This document shows, piece after piece, positions 34,953 to 42,497 of a stretch of 64,000 nucleotides of DNA. The notes beneath the pieces were generated by a model, which saw nothing but the letters and a program-made list of their open reading frames with translations, did not search any database and was not told the origin of the DNA. The translations under genes and the position numbers were made by a program. Origin of the DNA: Flavobacteriales bacterium (GTDB lineage Bacteria > Bacteroidota > Bacteroidia > Flavobacteriales_D > Crocinitomicaceae). The DNA lies in NCBI GenBank assembly GCA_947447525.1, contig CANFJL010000001.1, positions 372,001 to 436,000 on the forward strand. The letters are read 5' to 3'. How positions within the stretch are numbered: the stretch's first letter is position 1; every line of letters begins with the position of its first letter.

Positions 34953-37214
34953 ATGAAATCGGCACTTTTTTTTCTATTCTTCGCTCTTAGTTTTTCTTCC
35001 TTTGTATCTGCCCAAAATTTTTACGACAAAGCTGTCGTTCAGCAGATTGAAATTTTCTTTGGTTTTACCAATTGGGATGCGCAATTAGATGCTGCTACTG
35101 CAACTGATGTATATGTTGTTGCAGATTCTGTTCGAATTAATGGTATTGTATTTGACAGTGTAGGGGTGAAATATAAAGGGAATAGTTCTTATAGTCCCAA
35201 TAATAATAAAAATCCATTACATCTTCAACTGGATTACATAAAAGGTTCTCAAGATTATCAAACCTTCACCGATATTAAATTGCAAAATGGTTATCAAGAT
35301 CCTTCTATGATTCGTGAAGTTTTGTCGTATGCAATTCTGGAGCAATACATGGATTGTCCTCGAGCAAATTTTGCAAATGTTTATATCAATGGAACACTGC
35401 GAGGTGTTTATTCTAATGCAGAGACGATTGATGATAATTTTAATTCGGCGCATTATTATGATAATGACGGTTCATTCTTTAAGTGTAATCCAGTTGGTGG
35501 AGCTGGACCTGGGAGTACTAGTAGCCCTGATTTAAGATATATTAGTGCAGATACAACTGCCTATTATTCAGGATATGAATTAAAATCAACTTATGGATGG
35601 ACAGATTTGATGGGAATGATCACTACACTCAACAATGACTTTGCTAACATAGAGACTAAATTAGATGTTGATAGGGCCATTTGGATGCTTGCATTCAATA
35701 ATGTTTTGGTTAATCTAGATTCCTACAGTGGTGCTTTTCGTCAGAATTACTATTTATATAGAGATTTGAATGATCGTTTCATTACTACAGTTTGGGACTT
35801 GAATATGAGTTTTGCAGGATTCCCTGGTGGAACTGGTTCAGGAACTTATACCGCTACCACATTAGATCCTTTATCTAATAGCACATCGACAATTCATCCT
35901 TTGATTGTTAAAATAATGGCCAATCCAATGTTTAAGCGAATGTATATGGCTCATGTCCGGACCATTGTTCAAGAGATTTTCGCTTCTGGTGATTATTTAA
36001 CTACTGCAAACGCTATGCGTACTACGATCGATTCTTATGTTCAAGCGGATCCATTTAAATTTTACACCTATACTCAATATCAAAATTCATTAACAACAGC
36101 TGTTGCAGGTGGCGGTCCAGCTGGGTCAAGCACTCCTGGAATACAAGCATTAATGACTTCAAGAGTTGCGTTTTTTAATACGAATGCTAATTATATTTTA
36201 GTAGCACCCGCTATTTCAAGTTATGCAGCAAGTAATCCAACGCCATCATTTAATGAAACTTTTTTCATTACGGCCACGTGTTCTAATGAATCTATAGTGT
36301 TTTTGGGTTACCGTACCAGTCATCCATTAAAATTCAATAGAGTTCAAATGTTTGATGATGGAGCTCATGGTGATGGCTCCGCAGGGGATCATGTTTATGG
36401 AGTCCAAGTAACTGCTGATGGCGTTATCTTCGAGTATTACATTTATGCAGAAAATACGGTAGCGGGTTTGTTTAGTCCTCAAAGAGCTGAACATGAATTC
36501 CATACTTTAGTCATGAATATTCCTCTTCCACAAGTGGGAGAGATTGTAATTAATGAATTGATGGCTAATAATTTGCAAACAGCGGTTGATAATTATGGTG
36601 AAAATGACGACTGGATTGAGTTGTATAATACTACTTCTCATGCTATAGATTTAACTGGACTTTATCTTTCAGATGATATTGCATTGTATACTAAATGGGC
36701 CATTCCTGTAAATTCGGTGATTTTACCTAATAGCTATTTAATCGTATGGGCAGATAATGATCCATCACAAATTGGCTTGCATACAAATTTTAAATTAAGC
36801 TCAAATGGAGAGTCTTTGTTTTTTAGTAATGGTGTCAATTTGTATGATCAAGTTTCTTTCAGTCTTCAATCTGCCGATATTTCATACGCACGTTGTCCTG
36901 ATGCTGGAGTCTTTGCTTTTGCGGCGCCTACTTTTAATGCTACTAATAATTGTTTTGCTGGAATTGTTGAGGGATCTTCCAATGACCTTTCTATTTACCC
37001 AGTTCCTTTTCAAGAATCATTTACACTAAGGGTGACTCAAGAAGATGCTTATGAATTGACAGTAAGTGACCTTCAGGGTAGAACAGTACTTTCAACTATT
37101 TTTAATGCTAAGGAAATTCAAATCAACTCCGAGCAATGGAAAACAGGTATTTATTTGTTAGGGATAAAAAATTCTAAAGGGGAAACTCAAACAAGTAGTA
37201 TATTTAAATACTAA
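34953..37214 (+). CDS. Secreted CotH-family protein with lamin-tail domain and T9SS sorting domain
   Basis: The 753-residue protein has a signal peptide ending SAQ (about 21). A CotH kinase-like domain follows (about 30-410) with VGVKYKGNSSY, YQDPSMIREVLSY, RGVYSNAETIDDNF, and FITTVWDLNMSF as the conserved WD block. A lamin-tail domain (about 527-665) begins GEIVINELMANN and includes DDWIELYNTTSHAIDLTGLY. The end (SIYPVPFQESFTLRV, GIYLLGIKNSKGE) is a type A T9SS C-terminal domain. CotH-family kinases phosphorylate spore coat proteins in Bacillus; the role of the secreted bacteroidetes form is unknown. Confidence 0.88.
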   Translation: MKSALFFLFFALSFSSFVSAQNFYDKAVVQQIEIFFGFTNWDAQLDAATATDVYVVADSVRINGIVFDSVGVKYKGNSSYSPNNNKNPLHLQLDYIKGSQDYQTFTDIKLQNGYQDPSMIREVLSYAILEQYMDCPRANFANVYINGTLRGVYSNAETIDDNFNSAHYYDNDGSFFKCNPVGGAGPGSTSSPDLRYISADTTAYYSGYELKSTYGWTDLMGMITTLNNDFANIETKLDVDRAIWMLAFNNVLVNLDSYSGAFRQNYYLYRDLNDRFITTVWDLNMSFAGFPGGTGSGTYTATTLDPLSNSTSTIHPLIVKIMANPMFKRMYMAHVRTIVQEIFASGDYLTTANAMRTTIDSYVQADPFKFYTYTQYQNSLTTAVAGGGPAGSSTPGIQALMTSRVAFFNTNANYILVAPAISSYAASNPTPSFNETFFITATCSNESIVFLGYRTSHPLKFNRVQMFDDGAHGDGSAGDHVYGVQVTADGVIFEYYIYAENTVAGLFSPQRAEHEFHTLVMNIPLPQVGEIVINELMANNLQTAVDNYGENDDWIELYNTTSHAIDLTGLYLSDDIALYTKWAIPVNSVILPNSYLIVWADNDPSQIGLHTNFKLSSNGESLFFSNGVNLYDQVSFSLQSADISYARCPDAGVFAFAAPTFNATNNCFAGIVEGSSNDLSIYPVPFQESFTLRVTQEDAYELTVSDLQGRTVLSTIFNAKEIQINSEQWKTGIYLLGIKNSKGETQTSSIFKY

Positions 37215-37222
37215 GAATCAGT

Positions 37223-37588
37223 TTATTCTTCTTTGAGGTGCGCTTCAATTATTTGGAATAAATGATGTCTTTGTTGAATAGAAAGGTAGAAATAAGCTAA
37301 TCTTTTTTTAGCGATGAATCGTTTCTTATACAATCCTAAACAAACGACATTTAATAATTTCCTTCCAAATTTAAATTCAGGAGTGAATTCAATTTCAATT
37401 CTTCCTAATTCTTGCATTGCTGTGGTGATGGTTGGACTTAAATCCATTTGACTGACTTGCACCCTTATTTGTTCTGAAAGCGTATCAAATCGACTTAAAG
37501 TGTCCGATTCAAAGACCTTAATCTTCATAAAGCGCTTGTATTGGAAGTCAGCGTCTGTGAATGCTCGAAATAATTGGTCAATTGTCAT
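37223..37588 (-). CDS. Hypothetical protein, 121 residues
   Basis: I do not recognise this protein. I start it at the ATG at 37588 because a strong promoter at 37613-37643 initiates inside the longer open frame. The sequence is soluble and mixed-charge (MTIDQLFRAFTDADFQYKRF at the start, RHHLFQIIEAHLKEE at the end), with no signal peptide or membrane segment. It is convergent with the CotH-family gene, 8 nt away. Confidence 0.7.
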   Translation of the reverse strand: MTIDQLFRAFTDADFQYKRFMKIKVFESDTLSRFDTLSEQIRVQVSQMDLSPTITTAMQELGRIEIEFTPEFKFGRKLLNVVCLGLYKKRFIAKKRLAYFYLSIQQRHHLFQIIEAHLKEE

Positions 37589-37875
37589 CTTTGGTACCTT
37601 TAAAAAGGAATGCAAAAGTAGTATTATTGTCTTGGGAATTCAAATTTATTTCTTCAAAATAAAATTTAAAGCTATGCTTGGATGTTATAATAGGTTGACG
37701 CTATTAACTGATTACGATCTTAACACAACATCTTTTTGTCATGATTTTCAAAAAAAATACACGCCAAAAAGGGAACTATTATTATGTTTTTTCGCTGGAA
37801 TTCATCCAACTCTAATGATATTCAACACCGATTGGGGTTAAAAATTAGTCTTGCGGCATAATTAATGTCAGTCAA
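37589..37875. other. 287-nt intergenic region
   Basis: Apart from the promoter at 37613-37643 for the 121-residue protein I see nothing I can name. A plus-strand frame here (to 37841) has no family similarity, starts inside the neighbouring gene and lacks a plausible start; I leave it out. Confidence 0.5.
37613..37643 (-). promoter_or_regulatory. Bacteroidota promoter upstream of the 121-residue protein
   Basis: On the minus strand: TTG (37643-37641), a 20-nt spacer and TACTTTTG (37620-37613). Both elements and spacing fit the consensus. Initiation near 37606 supports the ATG at 37588. Confidence 0.7.
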
Positions 37876-38613
37876 TTATGATTTTAGTTTTCTAAAAAAT
37901 CCAATAAATTCCTTATTTCCATTTTCACCCAAGATCGGTGATAAAATATGATCTTGATATACGAGTTGGCTTAAAGCAGCACATTCTTTAGCACTTTCCA
38001 CTATTTCTGGATATAATTTGGTGTCTGTGAGTAATCCAAATTTATTAACCTTGGACTTATCGGCTTCCATTTGAGGCTTTATAACAATAATTGCCATTCC
38101 ATTATCTGCTAAAAATGGACATATAAAAGGAAGCACATCCTTTAATGCCTCATTGGTTGAATCAATAAAAAGTCCAGAATAACTTTCAGTTATAGTTTTG
38201 GAGGACAAAAACCGCAAAGCTTTTTTATCGAGGATGGTGATGCGTTCATCTTCTTTAAAGATCTCTTTAATGATGCCAGAATGTTGAGGAATACATATGG
38301 TGTGGGTCGCTCCATTGGCCAATAAGACTTCACTTGCTGCACAAGTCTCATTACTATAATCAATCCAAGTGCTTTTTTTGATGTCTATTTTCCATTGATC
38401 CAGCGCCGTAGAAATTTTTTGAGCATCAATGGATTTCCATCTTTCGTCATTGATGATAAGCTTTATCTCCGCATCCTCAGTAAATTTTTTCCCGGTTTTG
38501 TTGATTAATTTACCATTCACCAGAACGCCATAAGTTTTTATGATTCTTTCAGCATCCATTCTGTTAAGAGCAAGTTGCTTATCAACAAGAAGTTTATCAA
38601 TTCTAATTTCCAT
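37876..38613 (-). CDS. TlyA-like S4/FtsJ-fold protein with degenerate SAM-binding motif
   Basis: Started at 38613 the protein has 245 residues: an S4 RNA-binding domain (2-53; DAERIIKTYGVLVNGKLINK) and a TlyA/FtsJ-like methyltransferase fold. TlyA normally has DxGxSTGGFT as SAM motif I; the aligned residues 85-94 here are DYSNETCAAS, so the glycine loop is gone. The putative K-D-K-E tetrad positions remain: K66, D151 (FIDSTN), K179 (VIKPQ) and E235 (NKEFIGFF). The protein may bind rRNA without methylating it, or use a changed cofactor. It is 2 nt downstream of a lipoprotein gene. Confidence 0.72.
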   Translation of the reverse strand: MEIRIDKLLVDKQLALNRMDAERIIKTYGVLVNGKLINKTGKKFTEDAEIKLIINDERWKSIDAQKISTALDQWKIDIKKSTWIDYSNETCAASEVLLANGATHTICIPQHSGIIKEIFKEDERITILDKKALRFLSSKTITESYSGLFIDSTNEALKDVLPFICPFLADNGMAIIVIKPQMEADKSKVNKFGLLTDTKLYPEIVESAKECAALSQLVYQDHILSPILGENGNKEFIGFFRKLKS

Positions 38614-38615
38614 TT

Positions 38616-39065
38616 TTAGGGCTTGGTGTAAAGTAGATTTTCTTTCCAACCTTGTAATTGAAGATAAATCGAACTGTTGGTTTCATTTTTATAACATAAA
38701 TCTGAGATGTCAACCTCAATATCTTTGATAATTTTAGCTTTACAAGCATCTTGCTTGCTATCATGAATTAAACGAATAGAGCGAATGGGAGGCAAAGATT
38801 TAGATATTTGAGTAGCGCCCACAAGTTGAAAAGAATGTTCTTGACATCCTCCAGCATAACTAACTTTCAATAGTAGTTTATTTCCGGAAATAGAAGCTTC
38901 TTGAATTTCAAATGGAGCTGAAATTGTGGTGTCCTTTGAAAGTGTCCCCATTATTTTCATGTTGTTTTCAGTTGTTAATTCTGAAATAATTTTTTTCTGC
39001 ATTTCCCTATGGTTTTTGCAAGCAAATAGCATCAAAACAAAAAAGAGGATAGTAATATTTTTCAT
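38616..39065 (-). CDS. Hypothetical lipoprotein, 149 residues
   Basis: A lipoprotein signal (FFVLMLFAC, Cys16) precedes about 130 residues with no family I recognise. Two central Cys (AGGCQEHSFQL, SKQDACKAKI) and a late one (SDLCYKNETN) could form disulfides in the periplasm. A TAAATTTG element (39095-39088) lies 22 nt upstream. The TlyA-like gene follows after 2 nt. Confidence 0.75.
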   Translation of the reverse strand: MKNITILFFVLMLFACKNHREMQKKIISELTTENNMKIMGTLSKDTTISAPFEIQEASISGNKLLLKVSYAGGCQEHSFQLVGATQISKSLPPIRSIRLIHDSKQDACKAKIIKDIEVDISDLCYKNETNSSIYLQLQGWKENLLYTKP

Positions 39066-39228
39066 ACAATTATTTTTGGAAGAATTGCAAATTTAGTACC
39101 AAAGTATAAAGGTACACATAACATAGAAATCACTTGAGTTTATTTTATTTATAATTCACCTAATCGTTTTGATTTATAGCTTTCAAAGTATTTAAGGTGA
39201 AACAATATATCTTTTCATTTTCTTGCCT

Positions 39229-39236
39229 TACCTTTG
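39229..39236 (+). promoter_or_regulatory. -7 element upstream of rimO
   Basis: TACCTTTG matches TAnnTTTG and lies 15 nt before the rimO ATG. No properly spaced TTG is visible at -33. Confidence 0.45.
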
Positions 39237-39251
39237 CGGCTCAAGTAAAGT

Positions 39252-40574
39252 ATGAAAACAAAAACATTAAAGAAGAATAAAGTAAATGTAATTACACTCG
39301 GGTGTTCTAAGAATATTTACGATTCAGAGGTGCTGATGGCGCAATTAAAAGCAAATCAATTTGATGTAGAGCATGAATCAATGGAAGATGATGCCTCTAT
39401 TGTGATTATAAATACTTGTGGATTTATTGATAATGCAAAGCAAGAATCAATCGATACCATTATTCGATATGCAGAAGCAAAAAAGGATGGTTTGGTTGAC
39501 AAAGTATATGTTACAGGTTGTTTATCTGAACGTTATAAAGATGATCTTGAAAAAGAAATTCCAGAGGTTGATGCTTTTTTTGGAACGCGCGATTTACCAA
39601 GATTACTAAAAACTTTAAAAGCAGATTACAAGCATGAGTTAGTAGGGGAAAGGTTGTTAACGACACCTTCTCATTATGCTTACTTTAAAATTGCTGAGGG
39701 TTGTGATCGACCTTGTACATTTTGCGCCATTCCGATCATGCGTGGAAAACATCTTTCTACACCCATTGAAGATTTAATTACACAAGCAAAATCATTAGCA
39801 GCAAAAGGGGTTAAAGAATTGATGTTAATTGCTCAGGATTTAACTTATTATGGATTAGATATCTACAAAAAAAGAGCATTAGCAGATTTATTACTTCAGT
39901 TGTCTGATGTGGAAGGTATAGAATGGATTCGTTTACATTATGCTTTCCCAAGTGGTTTTCCAATGGAAGTATTGGATGTAATGCGCGAAAAGAAAAATAT
40001 TTGCAATTATCTGGACATGCCATTACAGCACGGTTCCACTCGCATGTTACAAGCAATGAAGCGCGGTACCACAAGAGAAAAAACCGAGCAATTGATTGCT
40101 GACATTCGTGAAAAAGTTCCGGGTATCGCATTAAGAACTACTCTAATTGCCGGTTATCCAGGAGAAACAGAAGCTGATTTTCAAGAAATGTATGATTGGG
40201 TAAGGAGAAGTAAATTTGATCGTTTGGGCATCTTTACCTATTCACATGAAGAAAACACTGCTGCTTATGCTTTTGAGGACGATGTTCCGGCGGAGGTAAA
40301 AAAAGAACGCGCTGATGCTATTATGGATCTTCAGGCGGGTATTAGCTATGATTTGAATCAACAAAAAATAGGAAAAACTTTCAAAGTTCTTTTTGATCGA
40401 GTAGAAGGGGACTATTTTATTGGTCGCACCGAGTTTGATTCACCTGATGTAGACAATGAAGTATTGGTGAAGAAGTCTGCGGATAATTTCATTCGCCTTG
40501 GAGATTTTGCGTATGTTGAAATCACAAGTGCGGACCATTATGATTTGTATGGTGAATTGGTTGAAGGGGTTTGA
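39252..40574 (+). CDS. rimO: Ribosomal protein S12 methylthiotransferase RimO
   Basis: The 440-residue radical SAM enzyme methylthiolates an Asp of ribosomal protein S12. The N-terminal MTTase domain has C18 (TLGCSKNIYDSE), C56 and C90 for one 4Fe-4S cluster; the radical SAM domain has CDRPCTFC (C151, C155, C158) for the other. The C-terminal TRAM domain ends DFAYVEITSADHYDLYGEL. The SKNIYDSE form and GSTRMLQAMKRG favour RimO over the tRNA enzyme MiaB. Confidence 0.95.
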   Translation: MKTKTLKKNKVNVITLGCSKNIYDSEVLMAQLKANQFDVEHESMEDDASIVIINTCGFIDNAKQESIDTIIRYAEAKKDGLVDKVYVTGCLSERYKDDLEKEIPEVDAFFGTRDLPRLLKTLKADYKHELVGERLLTTPSHYAYFKIAEGCDRPCTFCAIPIMRGKHLSTPIEDLITQAKSLAAKGVKELMLIAQDLTYYGLDIYKKRALADLLLQLSDVEGIEWIRLHYAFPSGFPMEVLDVMREKKNICNYLDMPLQHGSTRMLQAMKRGTTREKTEQLIADIREKVPGIALRTTLIAGYPGETEADFQEMYDWVRRSKFDRLGIFTYSHEENTAAYAFEDDVPAEVKKERADAIMDLQAGISYDLNQQKIGKTFKVLFDRVEGDYFIGRTEFDSPDVDNEVLVKKSADNFIRLGDFAYVEITSADHYDLYGELVEGV

Positions 40575-40723
40575 TTTTTTATTATTTATCTCTGTTTTGC
40601 ATAAAACTTCGCAATTAAAATTAGCGTTATTCTATTTTTTAATATTGCTTAAATCTATTTTGAACATTTTGTCAGTTAAATTGTCAGTTGTATATTGAAT
40701 TTTCTAAGTCTAATATACATAAT

Positions 40724-41077
40724 ATGATTACTTGCTCTCTTATATTAAATATCCTTGTTCTAATTCCTGTCTGTTTGACTTTGCTTTTCAATGTCAAAAA
40801 AATTCAAGATGCCGCTGGAATATTTACGCCAGCACGGGGAATTTTACTTGCTATTTATATAAGTATTTTGGTATCTTCTGTTTTTTTATTGTTTTTTATG
40901 GATGTGAAACTTGCTTTCGCGTTGTTATCCATACAAATTCTCTACAAAGTTCTGAGTCCATTAACAGTTAAGTCGATTAAAAATCCCATCGTTATTTCAA
41001 ATTTAGTGATTGCCACTTTTCATCTGGCAACTATAATTATTATGTTGAAATCTGGATCTGTAAAGTTTGATTTTTAG
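40724..41077 (+). CDS. Small membrane protein, unknown function
   Basis: The 117-residue product is mostly hydrophobic, with four predicted membrane segments (about 3-21, 37-57, 58-77, 85-105). I do not recognise the family. The upstream 150 nt (40575-40723) contain a short direct repeat TTGTCAGTT and no clear promoter. It precedes the repeat region and reads toward the tRNA-Lys gene. Confidence 0.65.
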   Translation: MITCSLILNILVLIPVCLTLLFNVKKIQDAAGIFTPARGILLAIYISILVSSVFLLFFMDVKLAFALLSIQILYKVLSPLTVKSIKNPIVISNLVIATFHLATIIIMLKSGSVKFDF

Positions 41078-41135
41078 TCTTAGAAGGATTCGAACTGCAA
41101 AGAGACCACGAAGGAGCACCGAAGAGAATGAGTAT

Positions 41136-41418
41136 GAAGTAAAAATAGCGTAAGTAATCATCGCTCTCGCTTTACACAATAATCAAAGGAGATAGAGGTT
41201 AGAGGTTAGAGATCGAAGTAAAAATAGCGTAAGAAATCATCGCTCTCGCTTTTAGAAAATAATAAAAGGAGATAGAGGTTAGAGGTTAGAGATCGAAGTA
41301 AAAATAGCGTAAGTAATCATCGCTCTCGCTTTACACAATAATCAAAGGAGATAGAGTTAGAGGTTAGAGATCGAAGTAAAAAGGGATTGAGTAATCATCG
41401 CTCTCACTTATAGAAACA
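41136..41418. repeat. Tandem array of about 79-bp units, 3.6 copies
   Basis: Units start at 41136, 41215, 41295 and 41373, with periods of 79, 80 and 78 bp. Each contains GAAGTAAAAATAGCG, a core AATCATCGCTCTCGCTT and GAGATAGAGGTTAGAGGTTAGA, itself a doubled 7-mer. In units 1 and 3 GTAAA/TTTAC and AGCG/CGCT form an imperfect nested inverted repeat around the core. The last unit is degraded and incomplete. No coding or CRISPR-like structure is visible. Confidence 0.85.
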
Positions 41419-41485
41419 AGTTTCTAACGCTGTAAAATAAATTAGAGTTTTGGGATTACGAGCACGCTCGTTTTCCAATTGATGG

Positions 41486-41627
41486 GCTCAATCCAAGCAT
41501 AAAGTCCACCTTGTTTCACAAGGCTCGTACTTTTTTGTTTTATTTCCTCATTAAAGCAAGCTTTACTCGGATAAAACAAAAAAGTCCGCTTCTTTCGAAG
41601 TGGACTTTTTTTGTGATCCCTCTGGGA
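41486..41627. repeat. First copy of a 142-bp direct repeat (terminator plus tRNA-Lys 3' end)
   Basis: This block is almost identical to 41653-41793 (one substitution and one T-run length difference). It starts GCTCAATCCAAGCATAAAGT and ends GATCCCTCTGGGA, which is the last 13 bases of tRNA-Lys on the minus strand. It includes a hairpin CCTTGT-TTC-ACAAGG and a longer terminator hairpin at 41578-41611. The rest of the tRNA is missing; sequence just beyond (41628-41650) may be a decayed remnant. Confidence 0.9.
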
Positions 41628-41652
41628 GTTTTACATGAACCCTTGTCATTAG

Positions 41653-41793
41653 CTCAATCCAAGCATAAAGTCCACCTTGTTTCACAAGGCTCGTACTTTT
41701 TTGTTTTATTTCCTCATTAAAGCAAGCTTTACTCGGATAAAACAAAAAAGTCCGCTTCTTTAGAAGTGGACTTTTTTTGTGATCCCTCTGGGA
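41653..41793. repeat. Second copy of the direct repeat, overlapping tRNA-Lys
   Basis: This copy, 25 bp after the first, continues into the intact tRNA-Lys gene. Its terminator hairpin (41744-41777) lies immediately after the tRNA 3' end and is the functional tRNA terminator. Confidence 0.9.
41744..41777 (-). terminator. Terminator of tRNA-Lys
   Basis: Arms of 16 nt (41744-41759 and 41762-41777) pair except for one G-T position: AAAAAAGTCC-G-CTTCT with AGAAG-T-GGACTTTTTT. A/T runs at both ends allow termination in either direction. Confidence 0.8.
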
Positions 41794-41852
41794 TTCGAAC
41801 CCAGGGCCCATACATTAAAAGTGTATTGCTCTACCAGCTGAGCTAAGGAATC
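41780..41852 (-). tRNA. tRNA-Lys (anticodon TTT)
   Basis: The minus strand folds into a full cloverleaf: acceptor GATTCCT/AGGGATC, D arm GCTC...GAGC with AGCTGGTA loop, anticodon arm ATACA-CTTTTAA-TGTAT with anticodon TTT, variable GGGCC, and T arm CTGGG-TTCGAAT-CCCAG. The discriminator base is A and CCA is not encoded. It is expressed from a strong promoter (41869-41898) and divergent from aroK. Confidence 0.95.
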
Positions 41853-41868
41853 ATTAAATTTAAGGGTG

Positions 41869-41898
41869 CAAATATACATCATTAATTTAGTTTATCAA
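41869..41898 (-). promoter_or_regulatory. Strong promoter of tRNA-Lys
   Basis: On the minus strand: TTG (41898-41896), a 19-nt spacer and TATATTTG (41876-41869), followed by CACCC. All elements match the consensus. Initiation would fall about 5-10 nt upstream of the mature tRNA 5' end. Confidence 0.8.
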
Positions 41899-41972
41899 AT
41901 CATTAAATTGGTAAATTTGTTTTTTTTCTTAAAATAATCTTTAAAAGGTTGATTTTCAAATATAATTCTACC

Positions 41973-42497
41973 ATGGTTCACAGAAAAGTTTTTCTTATTG
42001 GTTATATGGCTTCTGGAAAGAGCACGATAGGAAAAAAGATTGCAGAGCATCTGAACCTCTCTTTTTTAGATACGGATATCTTCATCGAAAAAAAAACGGG
42101 TCTGCAAATCCATGAAATAGTTAAAGAAAAATCTTGGGATTATTTTAGAGCATTAGAAACTGAAGTTTTAGAAACTGCTTGTGATCCCTTTCAAATCATC
42201 TCTACTGGTGGAGGAATGCCTTGCAGTGATTCAGCTATTTCCATAATGAAATCAATGGGTTTGGTGGTTTATTTGCGTTGTTCTGAAGCGACTTTGTTCG
42301 ACAGGTTGTCGCAAACTACCCAAATTCGACCTTCTTTAATTGGATTATCTGAATCAGCGTTAAAATCTCATATTTCAAAGCAGTTAGAAGAACGCTCCTG
42401 CTATTATAACCAAGCGGATTATATTCTTTATGCAGATCAAGAAGTCAATGTCCTTATGGAGTATCTTGAATTGGTACTGAGTGAATGGTCTCAGTAA
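41973..42497 (+). CDS. aroK: Shikimate kinase
   Basis: Started at the ATG at 41973 (MVHRKVFLIGYMASGKSTIG), the enzyme has 174 residues. The P-loop GYMASGKST, the shikimate-binding DTDIFIEKKTG, the STGGGMPC block and a lid Arg region (QTTQIRPSL) identify it. It phosphorylates shikimate in chorismate synthesis. A TAAATTTG (41912-41919) may be its -7 element. It overlaps the convergent beta-barrel gene by 7 nt. Confidence 0.94.
   Translation: MVHRKVFLIGYMASGKSTIGKKIAEHLNLSFLDTDIFIEKKTGLQIHEIVKEKSWDYFRALETEVLETACDPFQIISTGGGMPCSDSAISIMKSMGLVVYLRCSEATLFDRLSQTTQIRPSLIGLSESALKSHISKQLEERSCYYNQADYILYADQEVNVLMEYLELVLSEWSQ

Larger units (their letters stand above)
41078..41779. other. Gene-free repeat region between the small membrane protein and tRNA-Lys
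   Basis: About 700 nt without a credible gene. It holds a short tRNA-like T-loop fragment (GATTCGAAC near 41090), a tandem array of about 79-bp units (41136-41418), a weak stem-loop with four T (41458-41474), and two copies of a 141-142-bp block, the second of which runs into the tRNA-Lys gene. Small open frames on both strands simply follow the repeats. Confidence 0.7.

Noticed and set aside
32490-36290. parS sites (CACGTG cores in rpsP and in the CotH-family gene)
   Set aside because: Neither core is flanked by the TGTTCC/GGAACA or TGTTTC/GAAACA arms of parS. They lie within coding sequence.
37500-37841. Plus-strand ORF of 113 residues overlapping the 121-residue gene
   Set aside because: No start signal, no family similarity, mostly antisense to a gene that has a good promoter.
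41078-41110. Second tRNA gene suggested by GATTCGAAC
   Set aside because: Only a T-loop-like piece is present; the flanking bases do not pair as a T stem and no acceptor or anticodon arm follows.
41136-41418. CRISPR array
   Set aside because: The whole 79-bp unit repeats with no unique spacers, no short constant repeat, and no cas gene is in the window.
41500-41530. TTGTTTCACAAGG as a parS-like palindrome
   Set aside because: It is part of a terminator-type hairpin in the duplicated block and lacks the central CACGTG of parS.
41486-41793. attL/attR of an integrated element at tRNA-Lys
   Set aside because: The repeats are only 25 bp apart and no integrase or cargo lies between or near them. 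A local duplication explains them better.
41511-41811. Small plus- and minus-strand ORFs in the duplicated block
   Set aside because: They just translate the repeat twice and run into the tRNA gene; no start signals or protein-like composition.
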